DNA from: UBA4416 sp040387475
GTDB taxonomy: Bacteria; Bacteroidota; Bacteroidia; B-17B0; Aurantibacillaceae
Length of the DNA: 64,000 nt
Assembly (NCBI GenBank): GCA_040387475.1
Contig: JAZKDT010000019.1
Coordinates: forward strand, 124,001 to 188,000
Reading direction: 5' to 3'
The translations under genes and the position numbers were made by a program. The number at the start of each line of letters is the position of its first letter. The stretch's first letter is position 1. Below are positions 6,528-14,659 of this stretch, in pieces. A model generated the notes under the pieces. The model was not told where the DNA came from and did not search any database. It saw nothing but the letters and a program-made list of their open reading frames with translations.

Positions 6528-7490
6528 ATGAAAACCATTAGTATCTTAGTTTTAGAAACGGCTGTTCCGGCGGCCATTGTTGATCCGCGTTATATGTTTA
6601 CGGCGGTAAATGAATTTTATAAAAGCGCAGGACATCAGCCTTTTTTTAAGGTACAATTGGTCGGACTTACCAATGAAGTGAAATTAAATGATGGATCATT
6701 ATCTGTTTATCCGGATGTGTTGCTAAAAGACGTAAAGAAGACGGATCTGATTATTATTCCAGCCATCGGTGGTGATGTGAAAACCGCCATTAAAAAGAAT
6801 AAGGAATTTATTCCCTGGATCACTGATCAATATAAAAATGGCGCAGAGGCGGCCAGTTTATGCATTGGCGCGTTTATACTAGCCTCTACTGGATTACTTA
6901 AAGGTAAAGAGTGTTCAACACACTGGTTGTTTGCAAACGATTTTAAGGATATGTTTCCGGATGTGAATTTGGTAAGCGATAAAATTGTGACCGAACAAAA
7001 TGGCTTGTATTCAAGTGGAGGTGCTACATCTTACTGGACACTTTTATTATACCTTGTAGAGAAATATACCAGCCGGGAGATGGCAATTATGGCTTCAAAA
7101 TTTTTTTTATTGGAAATGGGTCGTCACACGCAATCGCCATTTATCATGTTCAAAGGACAAAAAGATCATGAGGATATTGAAATTGTAAAGGCACAGGAAT
7201 TTATTGAAAAGCATTACAATGCTAAATTAACGGTAGATGATTTGGCGACCCAGTTTGGCATTGGGCGGAGAACATTTGAAAGACGATTTAAAAAAGCAAC
7301 CGCCAATACCGTGGTTGAATATATGCAGCGGGTAAAAATGGAAGCTGCCAAACAGCAATTAGAAGCCGGTCGGAAGACAGTGAACGAAGTGATGTATGAC
7401 GTTGGTTATACGGATACCAAAGCTTTTAGAGATGTGTTTAAAAAAGTAACGGGCATGTCGCCGGTAGATTATAGAGGGAAATATAGTTGA
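6528..7490 (+). CDS. GlxA family transcriptional regulator (DJ-1/PfpI + AraC HTH)
   Basis: This 320-aa protein joins an N-terminal DJ-1/PfpI-like (class I glutamine amidotransferase-like) domain, residues about 5-195, with ASLCIGAFILASTGLLKG holding the nucleophile-elbow Cys, to a C-terminal AraC/XylS double helix-turn-helix domain, residues about 218-318 (VDDLATQFGIGRRTFERRFKKA and VNEVMYDVGYTDTKAFRDVFKKVTGMSPVDYR). GlxA-type regulators usually sense small metabolites and activate adjacent genes. It is divergent from the small-domain operon across 172 bp, so it is the most likely regulator of that operon. The effector is unknown. Confidence 0.93.
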   Translation: MKTISILVLETAVPAAIVDPRYMFTAVNEFYKSAGHQPFFKVQLVGLTNEVKLNDGSLSVYPDVLLKDVKKTDLIIIPAIGGDVKTAIKKNKEFIPWITDQYKNGAEAASLCIGAFILASTGLLKGKECSTHWLFANDFKDMFPDVNLVSDKIVTEQNGLYSSGGATSYWTLLLYLVEKYTSREMAIMASKFFLLEMGRHTQSPFIMFKGQKDHEDIEIVKAQEFIEKHYNAKLTVDDLATQFGIGRRTFERRFKKATANTVVEYMQRVKMEAAKQQLEAGRKTVNEVMYDVGYTDTKAFRDVFKKVTGMSPVDYRGKYS

Positions 7491-7543
7491 TAATTGCTAC
7501 TGTCTTTATAAAGTGTAAAATAAGTAATGGGAAGAGTAAAAAA

Positions 7544-7894
7544 TTAATTAGCAGTTGTAAAGGCCCTGTGTTCAGCGTGGAAATTGAAATCACTCACTAA
7601 ATTTTTTGATCTGATCTGCCGAATGTAATTCACGATCTTTAATTTCATTTCCTTTTTATAGGGCGTCGTTTTGATAAGCAGGGCTGTTGCTTGTTTCATT
7701 AGATCTAATTGAAGGGCTGTTGTTTTGAAAAAACGGGCATCTGTTTTATTCCATGTTTTTAAAAGAATATGATTTAGAAGTTTTTCGGCCTCATAATTGT
7801 CTCCGATAATAGATGAGATAAACGTGTATAGACAGGGAGAATGCATGTCATAAAATTGTTCAAAATTCTTTAAATGAAGTTTATGGATCGACAT
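7544..7894 (-). CDS. Sigma-70 region 2-like short protein without region 4
   Basis: The 116-aa product resembles the core-binding region 2 of ECF sigma factors: FEQFYDMHSPCLYTFISSIIGDNYEAEKLLNHILLKTWNK corresponds to the family pattern of a Tyr-rich helix followed by D/N-xxAExLxxxxxLKxW. The part that would carry -10 recognition is diverged, and no DNA-binding region 4 follows; the protein simply ends at HRAFTTAN. I see no frameshifted continuation downstream. It may be a decayed sigma factor, an anti-sigma-like decoy, or an unrelated helical protein. It is convergent with the GlxA gene. Confidence 0.45.
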   Translation of the reverse strand: MSIHKLHLKNFEQFYDMHSPCLYTFISSIIGDNYEAEKLLNHILLKTWNKTDARFFKTTALQLDLMKQATALLIKTTPYKKEMKLKIVNYIRQIRSKNLVSDFNFHAEHRAFTTAN

Positions 7895-8037
7895 GCCAGG
7901 ATTAGTTTAACAGAACTATTCTTACCATTAGTATTCCATAATTTGTTAATTTTTAAATATAAGATAATCAGGAACTTATAATTTTAACGGTGTTGAATTG
8001 TTTTAAAAAATACTGTTTGTAGAAATAATTCCACGCC

Positions 8038-8436
8038 CTATTTACCCGTTTTGGGCTCAATTAAATCCCACAAATTGCCATACAAGTCAGCAAATACTAA
8101 CACTGTTCCGTAAGGTTGAGCTACCGGTTCACGTACAATGGTGACGTGTTTATTGAGTAAGTTTTTATGATCCCTCTCAATATCATCTGTATATAAAAAT
8201 AAGAACACACGTCCGCCGGTTTGGTTGCCAACCCTGCTATGCTGGTCGTCAGTGCTTGCCTTTGCTAATAATAAAGTTGTTCCGGTAATTCCCGGAGGCG
8301 AAACTCTCACCCAGCGTTTATCGGGAGTCAAAATGGTGTCTTCTACCAGCGTAAACTGTAATTTTTCTGTGTAGAATTTAATGGCTTCGTCGTAGTCATT
8401 TACGATAAGGGCGATATGGGCGAGGGATTGGTTCAT
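8038..8436 (-). CDS. VOC family protein
   Basis: A 132-aa VOC protein: LAHIALIVNDYDEAIKFYTEKLQFTLVED at the start, then WVRVSPPGITGTTLLLAKA, VFLFLYTDDIERDHKNLL and the C-terminal GTVLVFADLYGNLWDLIEP. The initial His and the final Glu sit where metal ligands are found in glyoxalase-type members. It overlaps the upstream nuclease-like gene by 4 nt (ATGA), so the two are coupled. It is the last gene of the minus-strand run that begins with the ALDH8-type gene at 12693. Substrate unknown. Confidence 0.88.
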   Translation of the reverse strand: MNQSLAHIALIVNDYDEAIKFYTEKLQFTLVEDTILTPDKRWVRVSPPGITGTTLLLAKASTDDQHSRVGNQTGGRVFLFLYTDDIERDHKNLLNKHVTIVREPVAQPYGTVLVFADLYGNLWDLIEPKTGK

Positions 8437-9287
8437 TGTTTTTTATTCTTCCTTCCTCCTTTTCCATAAACAATTATTGGCTTCCAGTTTTTAGGAACTT
8501 TCGAAATTTTAAATTCCATTTCAAGTTGATCTTGAGTCATGAATGCTTCTGTCATATATATTACAGCATAAAATACATTCCAGTCTTCAAAGCCATCGTA
8601 AGCATGAACATCTTCAAAAATTTCTCCACTAAATTTTTTTGCCTCTAATTCGGAATCAACAAATTTATATTCAATAGCTATTTTTAGACTCCTTATTCCT
8701 AAATCAGGTTTATAGTTTTTTGCAATATTTGGTAGCGTAAATTCTCTAACAGTATCTGGAAATATGTGTATTAATTGGTTATATACTGCTTTTTGAATAT
8801 CATTCTCATTCTCTGGATTTAATTTATTGTCATGAATTATTTTTGGTGTTCCTTTTAAAACTCTTTCTAAAAGTCTAATTTCTACATCATTTTTTTCGTT
8901 GACTGGTTGTGATATAACACTTGTTATCGCATTTAAGTATTGCCTTAATATTGTAAGTTTTGGAGAATAAATTACGCCTATATAAGGGTAGTAGCTTATT
9001 ATGTCTGAATTATCACTTTTTTTTAAATCAACTTGAAAATTTTGATAAAGTTTCTCTAATTTCAAATAGTCAAAAGCAAAGGTTAATTTTAGTTCTATTG
9101 ACTGCAAATAATATTCTAGTTGAGTTTCATTATGTTTTTCCTCTTCTTCATGTAGAGTAAGCTCTGGTTCTTCTAATTGAGAGACTAAAGCATCCATCTT
9201 TGAATCATGAAGTCGATCCACGTATTCATTTGCATTGGAAATATCTGAGTCAATATTGTCTTTAAAGATATGTATTTCAAAGTTCAT
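8433..9287 (-). CDS. Predicted PD-(D/E)XK nuclease-like protein
   Basis: From the ATG at 9287 (1 nt after the upstream stop; an alternative ATG at 9305 overlaps it) the product is 284 aa. The C-terminal half, about residues 165-245, looks like a PD-(D/E)XK restriction-endonuclease core of the DpnII/MboI-like type: NENDIQKAVYNQLIHIFPD, then KPDLGI and, ten residues on, IAIEYKF, giving the D...ExK triad. The N-terminal half is acidic and helical (EEPELTLHEEEEKHNETQLEY). It looks more AT-rich than its metabolic neighbours, which hints at recent arrival. No methyltransferase partner is nearby. The target is unknown. Confidence 0.6.
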   Translation of the reverse strand: MNFEIHIFKDNIDSDISNANEYVDRLHDSKMDALVSQLEEPELTLHEEEEKHNETQLEYYLQSIELKLTFAFDYLKLEKLYQNFQVDLKKSDNSDIISYYPYIGVIYSPKLTILRQYLNAITSVISQPVNEKNDVEIRLLERVLKGTPKIIHDNKLNPENENDIQKAVYNQLIHIFPDTVREFTLPNIAKNYKPDLGIRSLKIAIEYKFVDSELEAKKFSGEIFEDVHAYDGFEDWNVFYAVIYMTEAFMTQDQLEMEFKISKVPKNWKPIIVYGKGGRKNKKQ

Positions 9288-9288
9288 C

Positions 9289-9711
9289 CTAGTCAACCGT
9301 TGCAATTACCTTCAACTCAATGGCAATAGGAGTAGGGAGGCAATTGATCTCGATGGTTGTGCGGCAGGGAGGATTTTCTTTAAAGTATTCGGCCCAAATA
9401 GCATTATACGTTTTAAAGTCGTCTTTCATGTTGGTTAAAAAAACCTGTACGTCCACTATTTTATCCCAGCTGCTGCCAGAGTCTTCTAAAATATATTTGA
9501 TGTTACGAAATACCGAGTGGCATTGCGTGGCGATATCATAGGAAGTAATATTTCCATTCTCATCCAGTTCTACTCCCGGTATTTTTTTAGTACCGCGTTC
9601 GCGCGGACCAACACCGCTTAAAAATAATAAATTACCAACACGACGTGCGTGAGGATACAAGCCAACCGGCTCAGGTGCTTTGGATGATTCTATCGATTGT
9701 TCTGTGCTCAT
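9289..9711 (-). CDS. RidA family protein, 2-aminomuconate deaminase type
   Basis: This 140-aa RidA/YjgF-family protein contains PVGLYPHARRVGNLLFLSGVG-type N-terminal sequence, the trimer-core stretch TQCHSVFRNIKYILEDSGSSWDKIVDVQVFLTNM and the substrate Arg in PPCRTTIEINCLP. The PHARRVGNLLFLSG and GVGPRERGT pieces are those of the 2-aminomuconate deaminase branch rather than generic enamine deaminase RidA. Its operon also holds an ALDH8-type aminomuconate-semialdehyde dehydrogenase, the preceding enzyme in 3-hydroxyanthranilate breakdown, which supports this role. Certainty is high for the family and moderate for the reaction. Confidence 0.85.
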   Translation of the reverse strand: MSTEQSIESSKAPEPVGLYPHARRVGNLLFLSGVGPRERGTKKIPGVELDENGNITSYDIATQCHSVFRNIKYILEDSGSSWDKIVDVQVFLTNMKDDFKTYNAIWAEYFKENPPCRTTIEINCLPTPIAIELKVIATVD

Positions 9712-9770
9712 GTATTAAGTTTTGAAAGTTTAAAGTTATGAATGTTTAGAAAGTTAAATCGTTTTGTAAA

Positions 9771-10112
9771 TTAAGGTGTTACTTCTATCCGGATGCTTTT
9801 ATCGGTTAGCCCAATATTATCAACCTGGGCGACCTTTTTTGTTCCGCTATGTACAGTGACCCATTTTGTTTTTGATTTCCCTGCACGCTTTTGATCTATT
9901 TTAAAACTGCCGTCGGGTAAGGTATACATTTGCCCAATGATTACCTCGGTGCAATTATCGCCATTTTCTTTACATTCAATATAACTTACCAATACATTAG
10001 GAACTGCTTCTCCGTTTGTTTTATTAACAACGGTTCCGGCAATACTTGTTTTTTTAGAATCGCAGGCAAAAATGCTGACGCTTGTTAATATGATTAAAAA
10101 AAGTTTTTTCAT
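9771..10112 (-). CDS. Small lipoprotein with carboxypeptidase-regulatory-like domain
   Basis: The 113-aa product has a type II signal peptide with lipobox SIFAC (Cys17). The mature part has the pattern IAGTVVNKTNGEAVPNVLVSY and LPDGSFKIDQKRAGKSK, an Ig-like fold (CarboxypepD_reg-like) common in Bacteroidota surface proteins, with an inserted Cys pair (ECKENGDNCTE) that could form a disulfide. It starts at the last base of the thiL stop codon, so it is coupled to thiL although no functional link is evident. Function unknown. Confidence 0.75.
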   Translation of the reverse strand: MKKLFLIILTSVSIFACDSKKTSIAGTVVNKTNGEAVPNVLVSYIECKENGDNCTEVIIGQMYTLPDGSFKIDQKRAGKSKTKWVTVHSGTKKVAQVDNIGLTDKSIRIEVTP

Positions 10113-11158
10113 TAGTTTTGTTTAAAAGCATTCCAGCCTTGTGCAGAAATGGGATGAGAGGTTCCGGCTTTAGCAATTAAATTAATGCCGCTTGTTTTTG
10201 CTGTCATGTGGCCAATGATGGTAAAGTCGGGCAGGTGCTTTATTTTATCATAATCTGCCATTGAAATGGTAAACAATAATTCATAATCTTCACCACCATT
10301 CAATGCACAAACCGTTGGGTCCAAATTGAACTCACGGGCACGATCAAATGTTTGAGGATCCAAAGGAATTTTCTCTTCATACAATTCGCAACCTACATCA
10401 GATTGAGAACAAATGTGCATGATCTCAGATGCCAGGCCATCACTCACATCGATCATGCTGGTTGGTTTTACGTTAAGGCCTTTTAATAATTCAATGATAT
10501 CCACGCGAGCTTCCGGTTTTAACTGACGCTCTAAAATATAATCGTTGCCCTCTAAGTCAGGTTGCACATTCGGATTATCTTTAAATACGAATTTCTCTCT
10601 TTCTAATATCTGCAGTCCCATGTAAGCTCCTCCTAAATCGCCACTTACGCATAACAGGTCTTTTTCTTTGGCGCCATTGCGGTAAACAATATCTTCTTTA
10701 TTAGCCTCGCCAACTACAGTGACACTGATCACTAAACCACTGGTTGTTGATGTTGTATCTCCGCCAACCAAATCCACATTGTATTTATTGCAGGCAAAGA
10801 TCATCCCGGCGTATAGCTCTTCCAGTGCTTCTACCGAAAAGCGATTGGATGCGGCAATGCTCACCGTAACCTGTTTTGGTGTACCGTTCATGGCGCATAT
10901 ATCAGATAAATTAACGGTGATGGCTTTATATCCTAAATGTTTTAAAGGCACATAACTCATGTCGAAATGCACGCCTTCCACCAGCATGTCGGTAGAGATC
11001 AGGGTATGTTTTTCGCCGTCATATTTAATAACCGCAGCATCGTCGCCTACGCCTTTGATGGATGAAGTATTATGTATCTCAACATGTTCGGTTAAATGTT
11101 TAATTAATCCAAACTCTCCTAATGTTGTTAATTCTGTTCTTCCTGTATTTTCTAGCAT
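10112..11158 (-). CDS. thiL: Thiamine-monophosphate kinase
   Basis: From the ATG at 11158 the enzyme is 348 aa, the usual ThiL length. It phosphorylates thiamine monophosphate to thiamine diphosphate with ATP. Visible signatures are the N-terminal GVGDDAAVI metal/nucleotide loop, STDMLVEGVHFDM, HLGYKAITVNLSDICAMN, VDLVGGDTTST and SMIDVSDGLASEIMHICSQS. An upstream in-frame ATG at 11197 would add 13 residues not seen in the family. It is the second gene of a run starting with the ALDH8-type gene and is separated from it by an 89-nt spacer with an inverted repeat. Confidence 0.95.
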   Translation of the reverse strand: MLENTGRTELTTLGEFGLIKHLTEHVEIHNTSSIKGVGDDAAVIKYDGEKHTLISTDMLVEGVHFDMSYVPLKHLGYKAITVNLSDICAMNGTPKQVTVSIAASNRFSVEALEELYAGMIFACNKYNVDLVGGDTTSTTSGLVISVTVVGEANKEDIVYRNGAKEKDLLCVSGDLGGAYMGLQILEREKFVFKDNPNVQPDLEGNDYILERQLKPEARVDIIELLKGLNVKPTSMIDVSDGLASEIMHICSQSDVGCELYEEKIPLDPQTFDRAREFNLDPTVCALNGGEDYELLFTISMADYDKIKHLPDFTIIGHMTAKTSGINLIAKAGTSHPISAQGWNAFKQN

Positions 11159-11186
11159 AATTATTATTTTAGTTTGCCACAAGGCA

Positions 11187-11229
11187 CAAAGACTCAAAGT
11201 TTAAGATAAGCAATCTTATATCTTGAGTC
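11187..11229. repeat. Imperfect inverted repeat between ALDH gene and thiL
   Basis: AAGACTCAA (11187-11195) pairs with TTGAGTCTT (11221-11229), and the inner AAGATAAG (11201-11208) pairs imperfectly with CTTATATCTT (11213-11222). There is no clear T-tract on the minus strand after the hairpin, so it looks more like a repeat or mRNA structure than a strong terminator. Confidence 0.45.
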
Positions 11230-11247
11230 TTTTATCTTTAATCTGTT

Positions 11248-12693
11248 TTATTTAAGTTTCACGCAAACATTCTTAGGCTCAGTAAAAAAGTCCAGCGCTT
11301 CAAAGCCACCTTCTCTTCCAACGCCCGATGATTTAACGCCGCCAAATGGTGTTCTTAAGTCACGTAATAGCCAGCAGTTGATCCATACAATGCCTGTATG
11401 TAAATCCATGGCCACGCGATTTGCTTTGGTGATGTCCTGTGTCCATACCGTAGATGCCAAACCATATTGTGTTGAGTTGGCGAACATCAGTACTTCTTCT
11501 TCGGTATCAAAAGGCATGATAGTAACAACAGGGCCAAATATTTCTTCCTGGTTGGTACGGCAATCGTAAGTTAATCCTTCAATGATAGTTGGCTCTAAAT
11601 AATAGCCGTTTTCAAATTCGCCCTCAACTTTAGCTTGTTTACCACCACATAATACGGTGCCACCTTCCTGTTTAGCAAGTTCCACATATGACAGAATTTT
11701 TTCCATGTGTGGTTTTGAAACTACCGCGCCAATTTTTGTTTTCTCTTCTAACGGAGCGCCAACTAATAATTTTTGAGTTTTGGCAACAAAGTCGGTTTTA
11801 AATTTTTCGTAAATAGAACGTTCTACAAAAATCCTTGAGCCGCATAAACATATTTGTCCCTGGTTGGCAAAGGATGATAACATGGTTGTAGATAACATTT
11901 TATCATAATCGCAATCAGCAAAAATAATGTTAGGATTTTTGCCGCCCAATTCCAAAGATAATTTTTTGAACATAGGCGCTGCGATGCTCGCAATACCCGC
12001 GCCGGTTTTTGTGCCTCCTGTAAACGAAATTAAAGGAACATCTTTACTGCTTACCATGGCATTGCCAACTTTATGTCCGTAACCGTGCACAATATTTAAT
12101 ACCCCTTTTGGCAACCCGGCCTGAATACAAATTTCAGACAAGAGGTAAGCGGTCATAGGTGTAATTTCGGAAGGCTTTGCTACTACGGTGCAACCCGCAG
12201 CTAAAGCAGGAGCAATTTTCCACGAGAATAAATAGAGTGGCAAATTCCAGGGAGAAATACAGCCAGCCACACCCACCGGTTGGCGGAGGGTATAATTAAT
12301 AGCAGTATCTTCCATGCTATGTGCATGAGCAGCGTAATGTAAAATACCGGTTCCATAGAAATGAAAATTCGCTGCCGCTCGAGGTATATCAACGGTTTTA
12401 GCTAAGTGTAAAGGCTTGCCATTATCCAAACTCTCGGCAACAGCTAAATCATGTAATTGATTTTCGATGAGTGAAGCAATCTTTAGCAGGTATTTTGAAC
12501 GGGTTTCCTTAGGTGTAATGCTCCAGCTTTTAAATGCCTCTTTTGCAGCGGCAATTGCTTGTTCGGCATCACGTTCATCGCTGTCGGGAATTAGTGAATA
12601 AACAACGCCTCGTGAAGGATCGTAATTATCTATATGTTGGTTTGAGATAGGATCAACTAACTCACCATTGATGTAGTTTTTAAGTTTAAGCAT
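11248..12693 (-). CDS. Aldehyde dehydrogenase, aminomuconate-semialdehyde (ALDH8) type
   Basis: The 481-aa enzyme starts at the ATG at 12693 (the frame is open to 12711). The ALDH core is complete: PWNLPLYLFSWKIAPALAAGC, LELGGKN with the general-base Glu, and the catalytic Cys282 in GQICLCGSR. The C-terminal stretch VWINCWLLRDLRTPFGGVKSSG with GREGGFEALDFFTEPKNVCVK is diagnostic of the ALDH8A1/2-aminomuconic-6-semialdehyde dehydrogenase group. It oxidises 2-aminomuconate semialdehyde with NAD+ in tryptophan/3-hydroxyanthranilate degradation. The aminomuconate-deaminase-type RidA protein at 9289-9711 would act next. Other pathway enzymes are not in the window. Confidence 0.9.
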   Translation of the reverse strand: MLKLKNYINGELVDPISNQHIDNYDPSRGVVYSLIPDSDERDAEQAIAAAKEAFKSWSITPKETRSKYLLKIASLIENQLHDLAVAESLDNGKPLHLAKTVDIPRAAANFHFYGTGILHYAAHAHSMEDTAINYTLRQPVGVAGCISPWNLPLYLFSWKIAPALAAGCTVVAKPSEITPMTAYLLSEICIQAGLPKGVLNIVHGYGHKVGNAMVSSKDVPLISFTGGTKTGAGIASIAAPMFKKLSLELGGKNPNIIFADCDYDKMLSTTMLSSFANQGQICLCGSRIFVERSIYEKFKTDFVAKTQKLLVGAPLEEKTKIGAVVSKPHMEKILSYVELAKQEGGTVLCGGKQAKVEGEFENGYYLEPTIIEGLTYDCRTNQEEIFGPVVTIMPFDTEEEVLMFANSTQYGLASTVWTQDITKANRVAMDLHTGIVWINCWLLRDLRTPFGGVKSSGVGREGGFEALDFFTEPKNVCVKLK

Positions 12694-12826
12694 GGTAAAA
12701 AATAAGACCACTAAATTAAGGAAATTGCTGTAATTATTTGATTATTTAATGTGCGTGTGATGCTGTTAAATTGTTTTTATATCGGTATTTATTCCCTATT
12801 TTTAGCATTGATTAATTTAATCTTAA

Positions 12827-13735
12827 ATGCGTCCACTTGTATCCGTATTATTTTTCCTGATTTTATTTGCTTTGCCGGCATATAGCCAGGATATTTTGTA
12901 TACGACTGCTGGTAATAAGCTTAAGGCCAGGGTAACCGAGATCAACGTTAAAGATATAAAGTATAAAGACTTTGCTAATCCCGAAGGACCTACGTATGTG
13001 ATTGCCAAAACGGATGTAGTACTGATACAATATTCAAATGGTACAATTGAAGTGATTAACGATAATCCTGCCACATTGGCGCCAAAAATTTCAGAAACCG
13101 TAACGCCCACTGCTTCTAAACCTGCTGATAAAACGCCTGCATTTGATAAAAATGATCCCTACGGCAAAAATAAAAAAGAAGAGAAAAAAGATTTCAATTT
13201 ATATTATCTCAATAAAAATATGTTATCCATTAATGCTTTGGCTCTGGCTAATGGTGATGTCACCATTATGTATGATCGGGAATTATTGAATAGCCGAATG
13301 TCGTTAACCTTTTTGGGAGGGTATAGTTTTAATCCACGGATGGGTGCATTAAATCTTTTTATTGCAGATTCAAAAGATGGCGCTAAGAAAAAATACGATG
13401 CCGGTTTTGGAGTTAATTTTATGCCGCGTAACACACGCCGCGTTCAATATTTTGTAGGAATTTTAGCCAAACATATGGCTTATGATTATTTGAATGTGGT
13501 TGACACAACCAATAATCAAAAAAATTATGAAAAGGCCAGTGCTTCTCAAACGGCTATTATGATCTCAAACGGATGGGTTTTTAGAGTAGGCCCTAATTTC
13601 AGCTTTAAATTATTTGGTGCTATTGGTGGACAAATTAATTCGGTGCCTCTTACAAATGGAACTTCAAGGGGTGCAACAGATTATTCAGGCTATCCAAAAG
13701 TGTATTTGGGCTATTGCTTTGGCTACCGTTTTTAA
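12827..13735 (+). CDS. Secreted envelope protein, paralog of the next gene
   Basis: This 302-aa protein has a signal peptide ending at AYSQ (about residue 20), then a small beta-rich domain (residues 21-85: DILYTTAGNKLKARVTEI, then VLIQYSNGTIEVI), a Lys/Pro-rich linker (95-125) and a C-terminal part of alternating strands ending in an aromatic residue (GYCFGYRF) that looks like an outer-membrane beta-barrel. The gene that follows after 3 nt has the same architecture, so they form a paralogous pair in one operon. The N-terminal domain resembles the short domain found on many Bacteroidota periplasmic proteins. Function is unknown. Confidence 0.7.
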   Translation: MRPLVSVLFFLILFALPAYSQDILYTTAGNKLKARVTEINVKDIKYKDFANPEGPTYVIAKTDVVLIQYSNGTIEVINDNPATLAPKISETVTPTASKPADKTPAFDKNDPYGKNKKEEKKDFNLYYLNKNMLSINALALANGDVTIMYDRELLNSRMSLTFLGGYSFNPRMGALNLFIADSKDGAKKKYDAGFGVNFMPRNTRRVQYFVGILAKHMAYDYLNVVDTTNNQKNYEKASASQTAIMISNGWVFRVGPNFSFKLFGAIGGQINSVPLTNGTSRGATDYSGYPKVYLGYCFGYRF

Positions 13736-13738
13736 AAA

Positions 13739-14659
13739 ATGAAATATTACTCACATATTGTTTTGTTTGTGTTACTTTTTGTTTCGGCATTTGCTGTGGC
13801 ACAGGATAAAGTGTTTTTAAGAGACGGAAAGGTAATACCCTGCAAGATTGTTGCTATTTCAGAAAAAACAATTAGTTACAGAGATACAATTCCAAATTCA
13901 GCTCTCATTACCTTATCAAAAAATGACGTGTTGCTTGCCGAATATCAATCAGAAACTATTTATATGTTCAGTAAAGCGCAACCTGAATTTAATGTGGTAA
14001 ACAAACCCTTAAGTGCTTCGGCTACACCCGACGTTAATGAAACAAGACAACAACGGGCCGATCGAAAGATGAAAGAATGGAAAGAAAAAGAAGCCTTGTT
14101 GCCCAATAATATTTTAGGTTTCTACATTCCTGAATTAATATTAGGCCGGTTAACAGTTTCATACGAACGGTTATTGGCAAACAAATCAATGGGCGTAAAA
14201 ATTCCGTTTAGCTTAACGTATGACGGACTTGGAGCCCTGGCTGAGTTTTCTTCCAATAATTCAACCAATACAAATACTAATTCAACCAGCACCAATACTA
14301 ATTCTACAAACACTAATAATAACAATACTAATAATGCTCCTGTAAAACGTAACAGAGGTACAGGCTTTATAACCGGCATTGATGTTAATTATTATCATGA
14401 TCTAAAACCGCAGTTGAAATATTTTTTTGGTCCACGAGTACGTTACGGAACAGATATGACTTTAGGCGGTATAGAAGGATTGACTTTTCAGATACAAAAC
14501 GGCATATTTAAAAGCAGTGGTAAAAAAATGACCAGCACTATAGCATTTGGGGTTGGATTCTTTAAACTATCCGAAAAGTATGCTACCCGCGGAGGACTTG
14601 ACACTAAACAGGTTTATCCCTGGGGATCATTTACCTGGCGTTTGGGATTCAGGTTATAA
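13739..14659 (+). CDS. Secreted envelope protein with Asn/Thr-rich insert
   Basis: A 306-aa paralog of the preceding gene. It has a signal peptide ending at VAQ, a small beta domain (DKVFLRDGKVIPCKIVAIS ... DVLLAEYQS), a charged linker, then a beta-barrel-like region. The barrel is interrupted at about residues 170-201 by a run made only of Asn, Thr and Ser, encoded by AAT/ACT/AAC repeats, probably a surface or periplasmic loop. Its last 46 nt overlap the 3' end of the convergent PLP-deaminase gene, and both C-termini look intact. Function unknown; cotranscribed with the upstream paralog. Confidence 0.7.
   Translation: MKYYSHIVLFVLLFVSAFAVAQDKVFLRDGKVIPCKIVAISEKTISYRDTIPNSALITLSKNDVLLAEYQSETIYMFSKAQPEFNVVNKPLSASATPDVNETRQQRADRKMKEWKEKEALLPNNILGFYIPELILGRLTVSYERLLANKSMGVKIPFSLTYDGLGALAEFSSNNSTNTNTNSTSTNTNSTNTNNNNTNNAPVKRNRGTGFITGIDVNYYHDLKPQLKYFFGPRVRYGTDMTLGGIEGLTFQIQNGIFKSSGKKMTSTIAFGVGFFKLSEKYATRGGLDTKQVYPWGSFTWRLGFRL
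14250..14338 (+). repeat. Asn/Thr/Ser codon repeat inside the envelope protein
   Basis: About 30 consecutive codons read only Asn, Thr or Ser (NTNTNSTSTNTNSTNTNNNN-like), built from AAT, AAC, ACT, ACA and ACC triplets. Such a tract can change length by slippage in whole codons without breaking the frame. Confidence 0.7.

Noticed and set aside
9715..9765. Repetitive AAGTTTAAAGTT-like sequence upstream of RidA
   Set aside because: Short, AT-rich and degenerate; it could not be distinguished from ordinary intergenic composition.
14122..14379. 85-aa frame rich in Leu and Val opposite the envelope protein
   Set aside because: It is the antisense of the Asn/Thr codon repeat and has no independent support.
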